From NCBI RefSeq assembly GCF_003254395.2, contig NC_037641.1, forward strand, positions 12,610,501 to 12,674,500: a DNA stretch of 64,000 bases. Reading direction: 5' to 3'. The notes under the pieces were generated by a model. The model was not told the origin of the DNA. It saw nothing but the letters and a program-made list of their open reading frames with translations, and ran no database searches. This stretch comes from Apis mellifera (taxonomy: Eukaryota; Arthropoda; Insecta; Hymenoptera; Apidae). Shown here piece after piece: positions 13,606 through 28,144 of the stretch; position 1 is the stretch's first letter, and the number at the start of each line of letters is the position of its first letter. Made by a program: the position numbers and the translations under genes.

Positions 13606-14194
13606 TATGCAAGCATGCATTCGCAAAACGTGGTTACTAAGTTTTTTCTTTCCTTATCTAGCAAAAAGAAAGAAAAAGCTATATCAAATTGATCACTATT
13701 TACTTGTAATATTTAGCTCACGCTCGATAAATCTGCTATCAATCTCACTTTCCCTTTCGTACCAACCTTCTTTCTCCTTATGCTCTCTTCCCATTTCTCT
13801 CTTCTCATTTTTCTCTTCTCTTCTCTTCAACTTCGTCCTATTATATAACGGGTTCTTCCCTCTCTAAATTCTTCTCGTATCTCCCACCACCATATTCATC
13901 ATTACCTTCTTCACTTTTTTTTTTTAGCTATTACTTCTATTGTTTCTTTTTTTTTTTCTTTATCTTTCACATACGCATATGCTTTTTTCACGATCTTCTC
14001 TATCCATTTTACCGTACACGCGTTCTAGCACATACACACAAAAAGTCGAGAATCGCATCATAATAAAATCGCAGGCTTCCGTGATTTTTCTTAATTAATA
14101 CAAGCCATCACAATCCCAATGTCAACATCGCTGATCTTTGTATCACTTGGCAGTAAACAATGTGACAATGTAGTAGTACTTAGATTATTAGTGT

Positions 14195-14210
14195 ATACAT
14201 ATACATATAC

Positions 14211-14241
<31 letters not shown>

Positions 14242-14375
14242 ATAATATATACATATACGTATACGTATACATATCCATACATACATATATACATAATACA
14301 TACAGATATATATGTGTATATGTACATATGCATATGTATATACATGTATGTATATATATATATATGTATATTATA
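14195..14375. repeat. TA/CATA-type microsatellite cluster
   Basis: Mixed (TA)n, (CA)n and TACATA units; continues after a short island with (TA)n at 14450-14585. Confidence 0.9.
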
Positions 14376-14449
14376 ATATAATATAATAGTACGGGGTGGG
14401 TTGTTGGGTGGTCACTCCGATGTAGTAATTAGTCCCAGTGGCACATCAC

Positions 14450-14550
14450 TGTATATATATATATATATATATATATAAATATATATATATTTTTTTTCTA
14501 TATATATATGATGTGTATATATATATATGTATATATATATATTGTGTATA

Positions 14551-14585
<35 letters not shown>
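14450..14585. repeat. (TA)n microsatellite cluster
   Basis: Several (TA)n runs broken by TG and T runs, lying between two GC-rich islands. Confidence 0.9.
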
Positions 14586-14589
<4 letters not shown>

Positions 14590-15016
14590 ACGACGACAAC
14601 AGCGGGCGATGGTGGTGAGGCCTAGTACGACGCTTCACGCGCTTTCTCATATTTGTTCGTTCATTTGATGATTGAAAGTAGGCGTTAAAAACATTTGCAA
14701 ATTGCCAAATTGATGATTGAAAGTAAATAGCATTATTATATAGATTAACGTAACCTCGTTCGATTCTTCGTTTCTCCGTTTGTATCTGTATTTTATATAT
14801 AAAAAAACTTTTTTCCATTTCGCTCTTCGTTTTCCTTTTCAATTTTTTTTTTTTCGGGTTCCTTTTGCAATTATCCTCTTCCTTCCCGTTTTTGTTTTCG
14901 TTTTTTTTTCCTTTCTTTCCAGTTCGCTTTTTTTTTTTTTTTCACTTCACTTCTCCCTCCTTGTGCATAAAGGTCAACTCGAAATTGGTTGTTCATTGTT
15001 TTTATTGTTTAACTCT

Positions 15017-15060
15017 CGATCGATCGATCGTTCGTTCGTTCGTTCGTTCGTTCGTTCGTC
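15017..15060. repeat. (GATC)n/(GTTC)n microsatellite
   Basis: Short GATC units then GTTC units, just after the Syncrip stop codon on the minus strand. Confidence 0.88.
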
Positions 15061-15125
15061 ATGCGTGATTGCGTGCGTACTTAAATGAGTGCGTGCGTGC
15101 GTATTCACTCACAGACTTGCAGAAG

Positions 15126-18100
15126 TTAGCTCCATGACTGGTAGGAGTCTTGGTACCATTCGTGATCATCGCTGGAAACACCGCCAAGAGTGGCGGTCCT
15201 ACCTCCGAATCCTATGTCACCGCCGCCACCACCACCACTGCCACCATTCACACTCGCCAATCCGTACGCATTGCCCAGTGGTTGTTGGGCGAGGGGTTGG
15301 TTTCCCCAGTTGCTCTGGAAGCGACGCTTAGATTCCCCCTGGTTCTGGTGACCCCCGTCAAATTTTCGTTTACCTGCTGTACATAGAAAGAGAAAAAAAA
15401 TATGTTTGTCACGTTAAATTTTCCACCATGTTCGGTCACGTCTCTCGTCCAACACTTTTTTTCTGCAACGGACCATCTCGCACACGCGCGCATACACACA
15501 CGGCACATACACACGGGCGCATACACAAGGCAAGCTCACGCGCACAATTATTTCGCTATCAGTCTATAGTTGAACGACGGCGGTTGAACGACACGGGTAA
15601 GGTAAATATCTGCTTGATCGGCCGGTCCTTCGTAACAAGGTTACCATCATTTCTCGATGTGTATATATATATATATATATTAAACGTATGTTCGTATGTT
15701 GCGTGTATATGTGTGTGTAGTACACAGTTTGCAAACACTCGTGTATGATGGAGGAGACGTTGAAAAACAAGCGACAAGAGGGGATTCGGGGACGATTCGA
15801 TGACACCAACCGAACGATATTCTGCATAGTGCTGTTGTTCGTCTCGATCAGAACCGACTAGAGAGAAGCTAACGAAACGCCATCTATGCTGATTAAAAAC
15901 GTTTCGAACGAACGATCGAATAGAGATACCGGTTGTAGGTCGATTCTTGCTAATCTCACGATTCGATTTACGAGAGAGAGAGAGACGAAAGGTGAATCAT
16001 TGAAAGTAAACAATGTGCGAAGAAATCGTCCAATTGTTCATTGTCGATAACAGTCTATTTGAGAATGGATAAAGTTACGATTAATTTGTAGAAACAAAAT
16101 GATCGTTCATCAAAAAGAAATCAAAATATATAATATTCGATATTCGATATGTATTTTATATGTAACAACTGCACTTTTCACAATATTCAATCGATTGAGC
16201 ATGGCTGAGTTTGTATCCCGTTTAAACGTAATATAAAAAGAAACCGGCCGAAAATTTAGGAAGAAAGAAGGGGAAAAAAAATGAAGCAAAATAAAAAAAA
16301 AAAAAAGACGTAGTTTATGATTTCAACAATGGACATAGATATTAATTCTCGATTAAATAACTCGATGTTCTTTGGAATATAACTCGAAACAAAATCAAAT
16401 ATACCGATGGCGTACAAATTATACGACAACATTCCGCGGAAAACGCAATCATACCAGGAAAAAAAGAGACAGAAAATAAGAGAAAGAGAGGAGAGAGAAA
16501 GAGAGGGGAAAAAAACAAAACGAAACAAAAGGAAAATAAATCGTACTGAGAAAGCAAACTAAAAAATAAAAAATTGCCAAATTACTCGAAGGTGCTGATC
16601 AAAATTTATTCGATAAACGTAAAAAAACGTAATTTGTAGATTCTCACCGTGTGTGAATAAAAAATGATCGTTCGAAAGAAATCTTTTTTCTTTTTAGCAA
16701 GAGATAAAGAAAGGTAGAGATAAAAAAAAAGAGAGAGAGAAAGAAAGCAGAGCGGAAAGGACTTGTTGTACGTGAAAAGTGGGGTCATATAATAATAAAA
16801 GTGTGTATGGAGGGGGGAGGGATAATAAGCAGAAATGCAAAAGTGTGAAAAAAATGTAAAAAAGAGAAGAGAAAGAGTAGCGTATGAAAATAATGTTAAA
16901 AGATGATTGATTTATTGTGGAGATACAGACCATCCTCACCTGGTAAACTTCCCTTGGCGCGGACCCCCCCACGAGCGGACAGCCGCTGGACCCCACGAGC
17001 CCCTGAAGTTGCGGGGTTGCGTCCCCCCCTGACTGGCCCACGGACTTGGGGGCCACCGACTCGGCCACGCGGCACTACTCCACGGCCACGTCCAGCCTGA
17101 CCAAATAACACAACACCCAATCGTTACCCTATATGATATTTATTAAATTCCTACAGTATAAATTTGTCGTACACGATTCTATTTCATTTTTTTTTGTTTT
17201 TTTTTTTTCTTAGATTTTTCGATTACTCATATTTTTTTTGCTCGTTTCATTTGTTTACCGCGAGTTCGTTCATTCGGTTTGAGCTTTTTTTTTTTTTTTT
17301 TTTTTTTTTAAATAAACCCCTTTCTCTTTCTCTAATATACAATTAATATATAAGTCAATAATACACAATCTCAGATATATATGTATATAGTATATCGTCG
17401 ATACCCTAACACTGTATTTATACTTCGTTAAAATAAAAATTTGACACCTCGTTTTTTTTTTCGAAACGTAACAAATGATTCTTTTCAGACGATTCAACTT
17501 TTGTTATGAAGTTAACATTGATCATTATTTTTTTTTTTTTTAGAATTGATCGATTGATCCTCTCTGTATGTACAATTTTTATATACCCACTAAATATATA
17601 ATTTTTATTATACAAGGTATTATATACAAAAAAAAACACGTACACGTATACGTACACGTACAGATTAACATAACACGTGATAATAATATTAATATATATA
17701 TGTGTATACAACTCTGTAAAACAAAACATGACCTGTATTTTTTTATGATGCACGCATTATTATTATTATTATTAAGAAGTATGTATGTATGTACGTACGT
17801 GTGCATGGATACGCAAGCATCTATATATGTATCTCTTATACGTATACGCATACGTATATACATGCAGATTATACATACAAAATTGACGCGCGCACGGGAT
17901 GCATGCGCGCGCTTGATGTGTCAATTGTGTGTTTTCACATGTGGAAGGGGATGCGTTTGATGATCAAAACAGTAGGAGGAGTTGAGACATGAGAAAGGTA
18001 TGCGTATTACACGAGAAGCGGAGATGAGATAGGACAGGATTAAGAAGAGAGAAGACAGATATGATGGGGCTCTGGAAACAGAGAGAGAGAGAGAGAGAGT

Positions 18101-20761
18101 GAGAGAAAGAGTAAGAGAGAAAGAGAGAAGAGAGGTAGGACATGAGAAAGGTACTTAATATGTATATATATATATATATCTGCGTGTATGTATATATACG
18201 TGTATGTGTGCGCGTATGTGTTCGTGTAGTATATATGTAATATATGTATGTATGTATGTATATATACAGATCAGTCAAATGTACACATGGCATACAGAAC
18301 GATGCAACGAACGTGGGAATCACCTAAAACCAAATTATTACTAACCACATTTTTTTACAGACAGCAGTAGTATTAGCAGAATTATCCAATGCAGTAAAGC
18401 GGAAAGCTTATTGTATTGGGATGGCGAAGGAACTTTAAGCGACACAACATACTGCACTGTCAGCTAGAACAAAATTCAACAAATTCAAGATTTAAGTAGA
18501 GATGTAAAGCGGCGCGGTAGAAAAAAAAAAGAAAAAAAAAAAAGGAGAAAAAAAAAAAAGAGAGAAAAAAAAAATAAAAAATAAAGGAAGCATTACACAC
18601 AGCAGGGTATAATTTTTAGGTTTTAAGCGGTTAAGCGGTATTTCTTTTTTTTTTTTTTTTTTTTATATATATGTACAACATCAAAAGCAAAACAACAAAC
18701 ATCAACGACAAAATTTTAATTGTCGATATAAATTACTGGCAGGGACTTAGTAGAGATCATCGTCATTGCTCTTCTTTTTTTTCCTTTTCCTATTCCGATT
18801 TTTTCGAACAAATCAAATATTGTAAATATTTTTTTTTTTTTTTTTCGCTTGACAAATTGCCTAATTGAAAAGTCGAGTTGCGATTTAATTATGAGTAAAG
18901 AGAGAAAAAAAAAAAAAATTCTAACGAATTCTAACACAATAACGCATATACACAGATGCGCACGCACGTACAAATACAACAAACAACGTAACAATCGTTT
19001 GTAATTTTCTTCTCGCTCTCTTTTATCCACAAATGTCAGATTTTATTCTATTGATTTATTAGTTACGTTCTATCTACCATCTTTTTTTATCGACTGTTCT
19101 GCTTTTTTTTTTCTAACTCGTGTATGCAATATAATTATCGATTAATCAGACTTTAATTTAATATTTAAAAGAAAACGAATTTATATTATTCCAAAAAAGA
19201 AAATTATTTGTAATAACTACGAAAATTTATTTATTAATTATTCTAGAATTGTAGATCTCATTATATATTTTTCTTTTGATTTGAATTATTTTTTGAAATC
19301 CATTTTAAGCAAAGTTTTAAATATCATGTTACAAAAAAAAAATTAATTAATTAATTTTAAGATAAATACACAATATGGAATATGATTTATGAAATAAAAT
19401 TGTCATCAATATATTTTTAAATACGTAAATAATTTATATCTGTTCTCAATTGAATAAAAAAAAAAATGCAAAAAAAATATTAAAACATATCCTGTAAACA
19501 ATTAAGCGTACGCTCTTTTAAATTGGATCAATTAAATGATCATCTTTGTTTTATTATCACTAACGAAGAACGTTCAAAAAAGAAGAAAAAATTCAATCCG
19601 CACAATATACATTTACATCCAGCTTCTCTCGAACAAGTTTAATAAAGTTAAATTAAAATCTTTTGAAGAAAAAAACATTAGCATCATAAATGAAATGCAT
19701 GATGTGTAAAAGAGAGAAAAAAAAAAAGAAACGATTTGAACAGTAAGTAAAAAAACTAGTATTTTAAACGTAACAAGTCAACGATTATTAATCTACTTCT
19801 TAATGACAATACACAAGCAATTTAACATCGATCGATTAAAATTATCGAAGAAATAAACGTCAATATAATAAAAAGGATAATTCGAAGAAATTTTATAAAA
19901 CTGATTCTACACCAACAAATCGACACTACCAAGGCATAAAAGGACATATCGTGTCGAAATAAATGCATATCGTACACGTTTTGTCAAGTGGAAAAAGTGT
20001 CAAAAATGAAATATAATCGGTCCGTCAACAGTTATACAATTTGCCATTCAATCAATCAATCAATCAATCGATTCAACGACCAATCAAACAACTAATTAAA
20101 TATTAATGTCAATCTAATTGATCAATCTAATTGTGTATCTATCATTCTATCTAAATGTATATATTTATCTATCCATCCATCCATTCATTCATTCACACAT
20201 CCATTTATCCATCCGTTAATTTATACACATTGTCTGTATTTATTGTATATGCCTATTTATTCCCTATCTATCTAACTATTGATTCTTATTTATCTACTTT
20301 ATCTATCTATCTATCTATCTATATATCTATCTATATATCTATCTATCTATCTACCTATCTATTTGAACAATTTATTTTTGATTACCTATCTATTTACATA
20401 TATATATATATTTATCTATCAGGCAAAATGAAATAATTAATCAGTCTGTCAAATTAATGTAATGATAGTACAGTTGTAATGATGTTTACAAGGTTATTGG
20501 GGATAACCCTGCAACTTGGTATACAAATATATATACACATATATTTAAATTTACCATATCCGAGCCACGAGACTCAAACACCCTTCTCCTCTGATAGGAG
20601 AAACTACAAATAGATATTAAACGTGTCATGGATATAACCATTACTATTTACATATGCATAATCTATTTATGGGAACACGCAAGTGTTCATTTATATACAT
20701 ATACGCATACATGTACATACATAATACATATATACAAATAAATATATATATATACATACAT

Positions 20762-20803
<42 letters not shown>

Positions 20804-21306
20804 TTATAGTATACATAGTGGAAAAAGTATAATAAGATAATCTTATATACATAATTGGAATATATAAACCAAGAGTAATTATTTGAAATTACAGATCAAG
20901 GAATTTGCATTAGTCGATACAAAATGATGATACATATATTAAATTGAAAAATTATATTTCGTCGAGATGATGATATTAAAGTTTTTGAATTCTAATTATA
21001 TTTTTTCCACCTTGTATAATATTCGTATGTACATACATATACATATACATATATATATATACATATATATATATCAAAGTAAATTATAAATAGAGAAATT
21101 CTCATATATACTTTTACTTATACTTAGAATTTCTTTGAATATTGATAAAGAACACAAAGTGAAAAAATATACAAAGAAGACCTATAATATATCATAAGTA
21201 TTTACCTTCTTATTATTTTTTTTTTTTATATAAAAAATATAAACATAAAGGAGAAATCTTTTCGTTTCTTTATTACACACATTTTTATATATTCTTCTCC
21301 TTTCTC

Positions 21307-21337
<31 letters not shown>

Positions 21338-23370
21338 CGTACATATATATATATATACATATATATACCGTATCTTCTAATATTTTTCTTTCTTCTTTTC
21401 CGTTCCTCTCGTAATTCTCTACATTCTAATAGCTTTTCCCGGCTATATCGTTATTTTAAAATTTAGAATGGGTCTACCATGGCTCAGATATGATTAGCAA
21501 GCAATTTGAAAGTGGCAGTGTGTTCGACTTGTAGGATAAGACGTTAGTCTAAGCGATGGAATTAGTAGTAGATATGACAAATATGTAGGACACTCCACAA
21601 TAGGACCCCCTTCCCTCTCATTACGCGCTCGAGTATGTTTCTCACATCTTTCTCTCTTTCCGGCCTTTTTACTCTAATTATATGTCGTCTCCTGAGTATC
21701 TTGTACATTATCTCACAGAGATATTTAATCATCAATTTTTGTCTCCAAATTCCTCTAATTTATTTCTTTCCTACCCTCGTGGGAGGGGGGAAAAAAAAAA
21801 GAGAAAATATCTCAAATGTGTCCACAAGCGCATTCCATTTTGATTATTCTTACAAAGCTTTACTAAATAAATAAATAATAAATGCAGTGGTAGATCTATT
21901 ACTTATCTTGTAATAAATGTTAAATTTCAATTACAACTAAGGATTTATGTATTCACAATTTACCAAGACGAGCTAAGTATATATATATATGAATGGAAAA
22001 AGTAAGTATATAAATAAAAAAAAAAAAAAAAAAAATGTACATATAAAGAAAAATAGATGGGGAAAGTCTATAGCGTGTAAACATATATAAATTATCCAAA
22101 CGCACAAAGAATACAGACATACAATTCAGACGCATTCATGACAGGTAGCACACGTGTCGTTGGTACAAAAAATAGGTACGTAAATATGGATTTGAGCACC
22201 GTTGAGCATTTTTTTTAAATTACATGTATATATATATATATATATAGATTCATTATTATGTCTTTCTGACCTTGTATGTATATCGATATATAAAGATAAG
22301 AAGTTAAAATACACACTCTGAATTAAAACGATATAAAATGAGCAGGTTTGTTGGAGAGAGAAAAGTGGATTATATAATGTAACTTGGGGTACATCCGCGA
22401 ACACTGTGCCACAGTCAAATTACTGCTGATGTGTGTATATATGTATATATGTATACATACATATACATATATGTATGTACATACAGACACACACACATAC
22501 ATACATATAAATACTAAAGAAAGTAATAATGATTCAGTAACGGAAACGACTTTTTAGAACCATTAAAAAAGGCGACCCACCGGTTGAGGCTGCCTGCCTC
22601 TCCCTCTGGCAGGTGGCGGAGGCGGCGCGTAATCGAAATAGTAATCTTCGTATCGATAATAGTCATCGTAATATGGATCACTGTAGCCACCTCGATAATC
22701 CCCATAACCGTAATAGTCGTAATCATAATCTATAAAAACACACATTACAAATAGACCCAAATTTAGCCACGATATATCCAATTGACAACTTATTCAAAAC
22801 TAATAAACTTGTGTTTCGTATAAGAAAGGGCATGCCGGGAAAAGATGGTTTTTTTTTTTTTTTAAAAAACTTTCAATAATAGGAAACAAAAAAAGAAAAA
22901 GAAAAAAAAATATATATATACTTGTATAACATATTACAAATTTATTTTACGATCGTTTATTCGCAATCGTAATTGTAAAACGTATTATTTTATAATTAAA
23001 AAATCATCACGGAAACATATATTACTTTCACTATGTAACAACGATATTGCCAAAAAAAGAAACTCAATAATTACCCTACCACCATCACGTATCCTGATAT
23101 AAACTTCACGCCCATTCGGATCATAGAAAATTGATTGATCGCCTAATATTGCAATGTATGTATGTATATATATATATATATATCCTAGCCCAACCTCCTT
23201 CTCTCTCGCTCTTTCTCACACACACACTCAATCGCTTCTTCTTCCTTGCGGAATTGTTAATAACGATTAAGAGAAATTAATTAATTTCTCTTTCTTCCTT
23301 TCTTATTATCAGGATCATAATAACATCAACATCAATATTGTCGTTATAAATGTTATGATATTAATTATGA

Positions 23371-23402
<32 letters not shown>

Positions 23403-26400
23403 AATGGCAATTGTTTTCTTGCAATTTTCGATGATCCGATATTAGCGTCTTTTCAACGTTGAAATACATAATTCCAAAAGGGAAAAATACAAAACTCTAC
23501 CAAAATGGTACTCTACTACTTTCCACTCATAATTCAATGTCGCATCTTACCTATTTCCATGAGAGCTGAAACCAAATTTTTTAATTTATGATGCATACGA
23601 AATCAACAAAATACGCACACTTACGTAAAAAACGAAGTAAAACAAACAACGTAAATAAATAAAAAAAAAAAAAATATATATATATATATATAAAAAAAGT
23701 AGAGAAAAGAAAGGAGGGATTAAAATTTCTTGGCTATGTGCACCATTGTACACGATTGCCACAAAATAAAAATCACTCGGGTATCATTATATAGGTAAGT
23801 ACAAAAACAAACAATACACATGCATTTACTTTTTTGTGTGTGTGCATGTCAATGTGCGTCTGTTTGTCTGTCCTGTTTCATTCAGTCTGCGCGTACAAGA
23901 GCACACATATGTATATTTTATATACGTAATATATTTATAAATATATAAATATGTATATATAAATATATATATATATTTATAAAATATATGTGTGCAGCGT
24001 GCACGCGCGCGTGATATCAAGCCTCACAGGAAGTGGTAGTGGTAAGGCAATACTATGCTCATATTATAATGCTAAGCCACACCTGACATACATATGCATA
24101 AACGTACATATGTATGGAAATTTTATTGTTTGTAACCTTCGTCCAAAATAATTTATGTAAACCTGATTATTATATACTGTTCACGAAATTATGCATTGAT
24201 AAAACAACATAATTGCGGAAAAAAAAGAAGAAGAAATAAAGAAAAAAAAAAAGAGAGAGAAAGAAAAAAGAATGGGGAAAGAAAACGAACAACTGCATAA
24301 CAATTGAAAAAATGTAATCATAATAGGCTCAGACCAAATTTAACTTAATAAAAAAAAATATTATATGAATGCAGCTATTCGATTTGATAAATAAAATAAA
24401 GAGATATTCCAGCTTCTAAACACTTTCTCACTACATTTTCTAATATATGATAAATAATGAAACATGTGTAAGCTTGAATTTTTGTAAATCCTTTGAAACT
24501 TATATATATAAAAAAAAAAAAAATGTTAATTTAAAGAATAAATGTCATTCTCCCTATCTTTAAAAAAAAAAAGATTCATAATTAATATTATTATATCATA
24601 TATAAAATAAAAAACTTTTGATATTTATTATATTTATATCATATATCGTTAAATATGTATAAATATGTATAAATATGTTTATATTTCTGTAAATTTTTAC
24701 ATATATATTATGCATGTAAATTAAACTATGTAGTGAGATAGTGAAAAATCCCCAAAAGCATGCGGGATGTTTATGTTACATAACATTACCATAAGATATC
24801 GATATAAACGATTTAACAATGATTTGTGTTTATATAAATCTGAAAAATAAAATATTAATATTTTAAATCTATGGATAAAAATCTCGCTAATAAATTTTAC
24901 ATCGTATAATTTTATATACGTTTTCTTAACATCGGATGTATTTGTTATCTAAGCAATTTATTAATATAACAACATTAGATAATTTATTTAAAATTGTAAT
25001 TAATTGTTCCATAAAATATATAAAGAATAAATGATAATAATTTTTCATATTGATAAAATCATGTTAATAATTTTATGAAAAATTTGCAGAATTAAATATT
25101 TTTATAAAAAGATATGGTCTAAGCCTAAAGATAAATCGAATTAATCATAAGCGGAAACAAAAAAATGTTATTTTAATTATTATAATAAAACGTGTTACAT
25201 ATATGTAATACACGTTATCTTTCTCTGTATGAAATATTATTAAAGGGGTGGCGAAATGCAATTAAAATGTTACATACAAATACATGTATATATATGTATA
25301 TACGCGTGTATATATACTTAATACGGAATAAATTTAGAGAAATATCAACAAATACGACAAAAATAAAAACGGAACAGTACTTACCATAATCGCCTCTTCC
25401 CATCTGTCCTCGCATACCTGCGCCGGTACCTCGAGGACCTTGACCTGGTCCTCGAACTGGCATTGGTCCTCCCATCATACTTGGATGCGATGGAGAACCC
25501 CTAAAAATAAAAAATATTATTACACGTAATTCAAAATAATACTTGGACAAATAAATAAATTGAAATTAAAAAAATATATCCATATATATATATCCAAATA
25601 TAACAGATATAACACACCCGCTTCTGCCCTGAAACATTTGCATCATTCTTCGCTCTCTAGCACGAAGCATCTCTTCCTTTTTCTTTTTATCAGATGGAGG
25701 TTTCGCGAGAGATACTTCAATGTGAGAACCACCAATCTCTTTTCCGTTTAATTCATTCATCGCCTAAAACACGAAAGGATTTATTAATATAAATTACACT
25801 TAAAAATTTATTGATCAAATTATCTTTCATTACATCATTTATATATAAATGGGAGAATATATGAATTTTGATAATATTGATAGCTTATCCGTTAAAAATA
25901 TAGTAGAGTACCATTTGCCAAGTAAATTGTCAAGTTAATATTATATAGTTGATGAGATTTTTATCGAAACTTACTTTCAAACTGGAAGATTAAACCAAGT
26001 ACATAGCACATCATTTAAACACAAATAATTAATGACGCATACACATTATCAATGATTATTTTACCTTGACAGCATTGTCTCTTTCTTCAAAATGGACAAA
26101 AGCATAATCCTTGATCTTCTTCACTCTTTCAATATTACCATATTGTTCAAAACTTTCTTTCAATTTCTCTTCAGAACAATCTTGAGTCAAATTTTTCACA
26201 TACAATACACGCACCTATAATAAGTAAATAATAAATAAATAATGATTCAATAAATAATCCATCTTATTACGTAATTGTTCTGCTGTATTAGCTACTTACT
26301 TTAGACATAGTTTGTTCGTCGGGCTCCTCCTGAGGATCAGCCCAATCAACTATGATATCACAGCCCCATACTTTGATGCGACCGGTACTTAATCTTCGTT

Positions 26401-28102
26401 TGGCTAAGGAAGCAGCTTTGTGAGATTCGTATTCTAAGAAGCAAAAACCTCTATTTTTCTTCTTGTCATCCGGAGAACTGTAGATAATCACCTCAGTCAG
26501 ACCAGCTATATGATGAAAAATTACACAAAATGGATCAATAAAATTCAATGAAACATCTAATAGATAATTAAACAAATATATGTAAATAGGTCTACGAATT
26601 AAGAAAGGAAACATAGAAAAACAAAAAAAGAAACAAAGAAAAAGAGAAGAAATAAAATGAAAAAAAAAAGAAAAAAAAAAAAAAGAAAAAAATAATGGAT
26701 AAACGAATGAATTTCTTTGGGCTGTAACAGATGTATATCATTAGTATCTGAGGACAGATGACACAACTGAATGAAAGATTATTTTACATGCAATGAATGA
26801 ATTATAAAAAAAAATTTTTAATCTTTTTATTTGGAGCCTCGCTTAAGGCTTTAATTTGAAAATTAAATTGATTCACTCTCAATTAAAAATGATACAATTG
26901 GATGCAAAATTATTTTATAAGCAAAAATAAGTAGAAAAAATAAAATAAAATGTTTTTATTTAATACCTTGTTTAAAATTTCCTCTCCCCCCTTTCTCTAA
27001 TATATAAAAAAAAATTTGTAAAATCAATTTCCCCTCCCAGTTGCATCATTCGGCCTAAGATACTTATCTTATGTATATCGAAAATTTTATAATTAAAGAA
27101 TATTTAAATTATTAAATTTCATTTCGTTTTAATGTATTGTTAATGTGTCCATTAAACATTCTTAATTATATGATGTTGATGTAAAAAATATTTTGCAACA
27201 AAAAGGAAAAGAAACAGAGTAAATTAGAGAGAGAATTAGAGAGAGAAAGAGAGCGAGAAAGAGAGCGAGAACGAGAGCAAGAGTGAGAGCAAGAGCGAAC
27301 GAACGAGCGAGCGAGCGAGCGAGAGTGAGAGTGAGAGTGAGAATGAGTGAGTGAGAGAATGAGAAAGAGAGAGAGATAGAGAGAAAGAGAGACAGAAAGA
27401 GAGAATGATGCGAAAAAAATAGGTAAATTTATCACCCAAATTATAAATTAAACTTTATATAAAGTAGAAAAATATTAGAAATAGCAAACTGTGCATTACT
27501 AAAAATTAAACCATATCAGGATTATACGAAGTTTAAGAAAATTGACATGATCAAAAGAGAAAATATATAATTGCTTTTAAATTAAAGATATCACTATTTC
27601 TTTTTCTTAAAAAAAAAAAAAAAAAAATCGCTATTTTTATTCCAACCTATATATATATTAAATTATTTTTAAATTTTCTAAAAATAAAATAAGAAAAATC
27701 AAAATAATAATAATTAAAATTAGCAATCCTGATGAATTACCGAGCTATCAAAGCTACCTTAAAAAGCTATGCTATAATTAATCGATTTAAATTTATTTCA
27801 AATTAAATTGTAAATGTAAATTGTAATATTCGAATAATAATAATATTAATTGTGATGATAAATGTATGATGAAATATGTGTTTCGCAATAAGTGATTTAT
27901 TATAACTATAAATCATTCTTGGCGGAAAATCTTTCAAATTCTTAAATTGACTTAACGAACTAATGTTTTCTCCGTTTTATGAACACGCATTATTCTCAAA
28001 ATCCTTATTCTCATGAGTGAAAAATAAATTAACCATTGAAGAGAAACAATTGTCCATGAAGTAATCTATATAAAAAAAGATTTTGAGAACGTAATAAATA
28101 AT

Positions 28103-28144
<42 letters not shown>

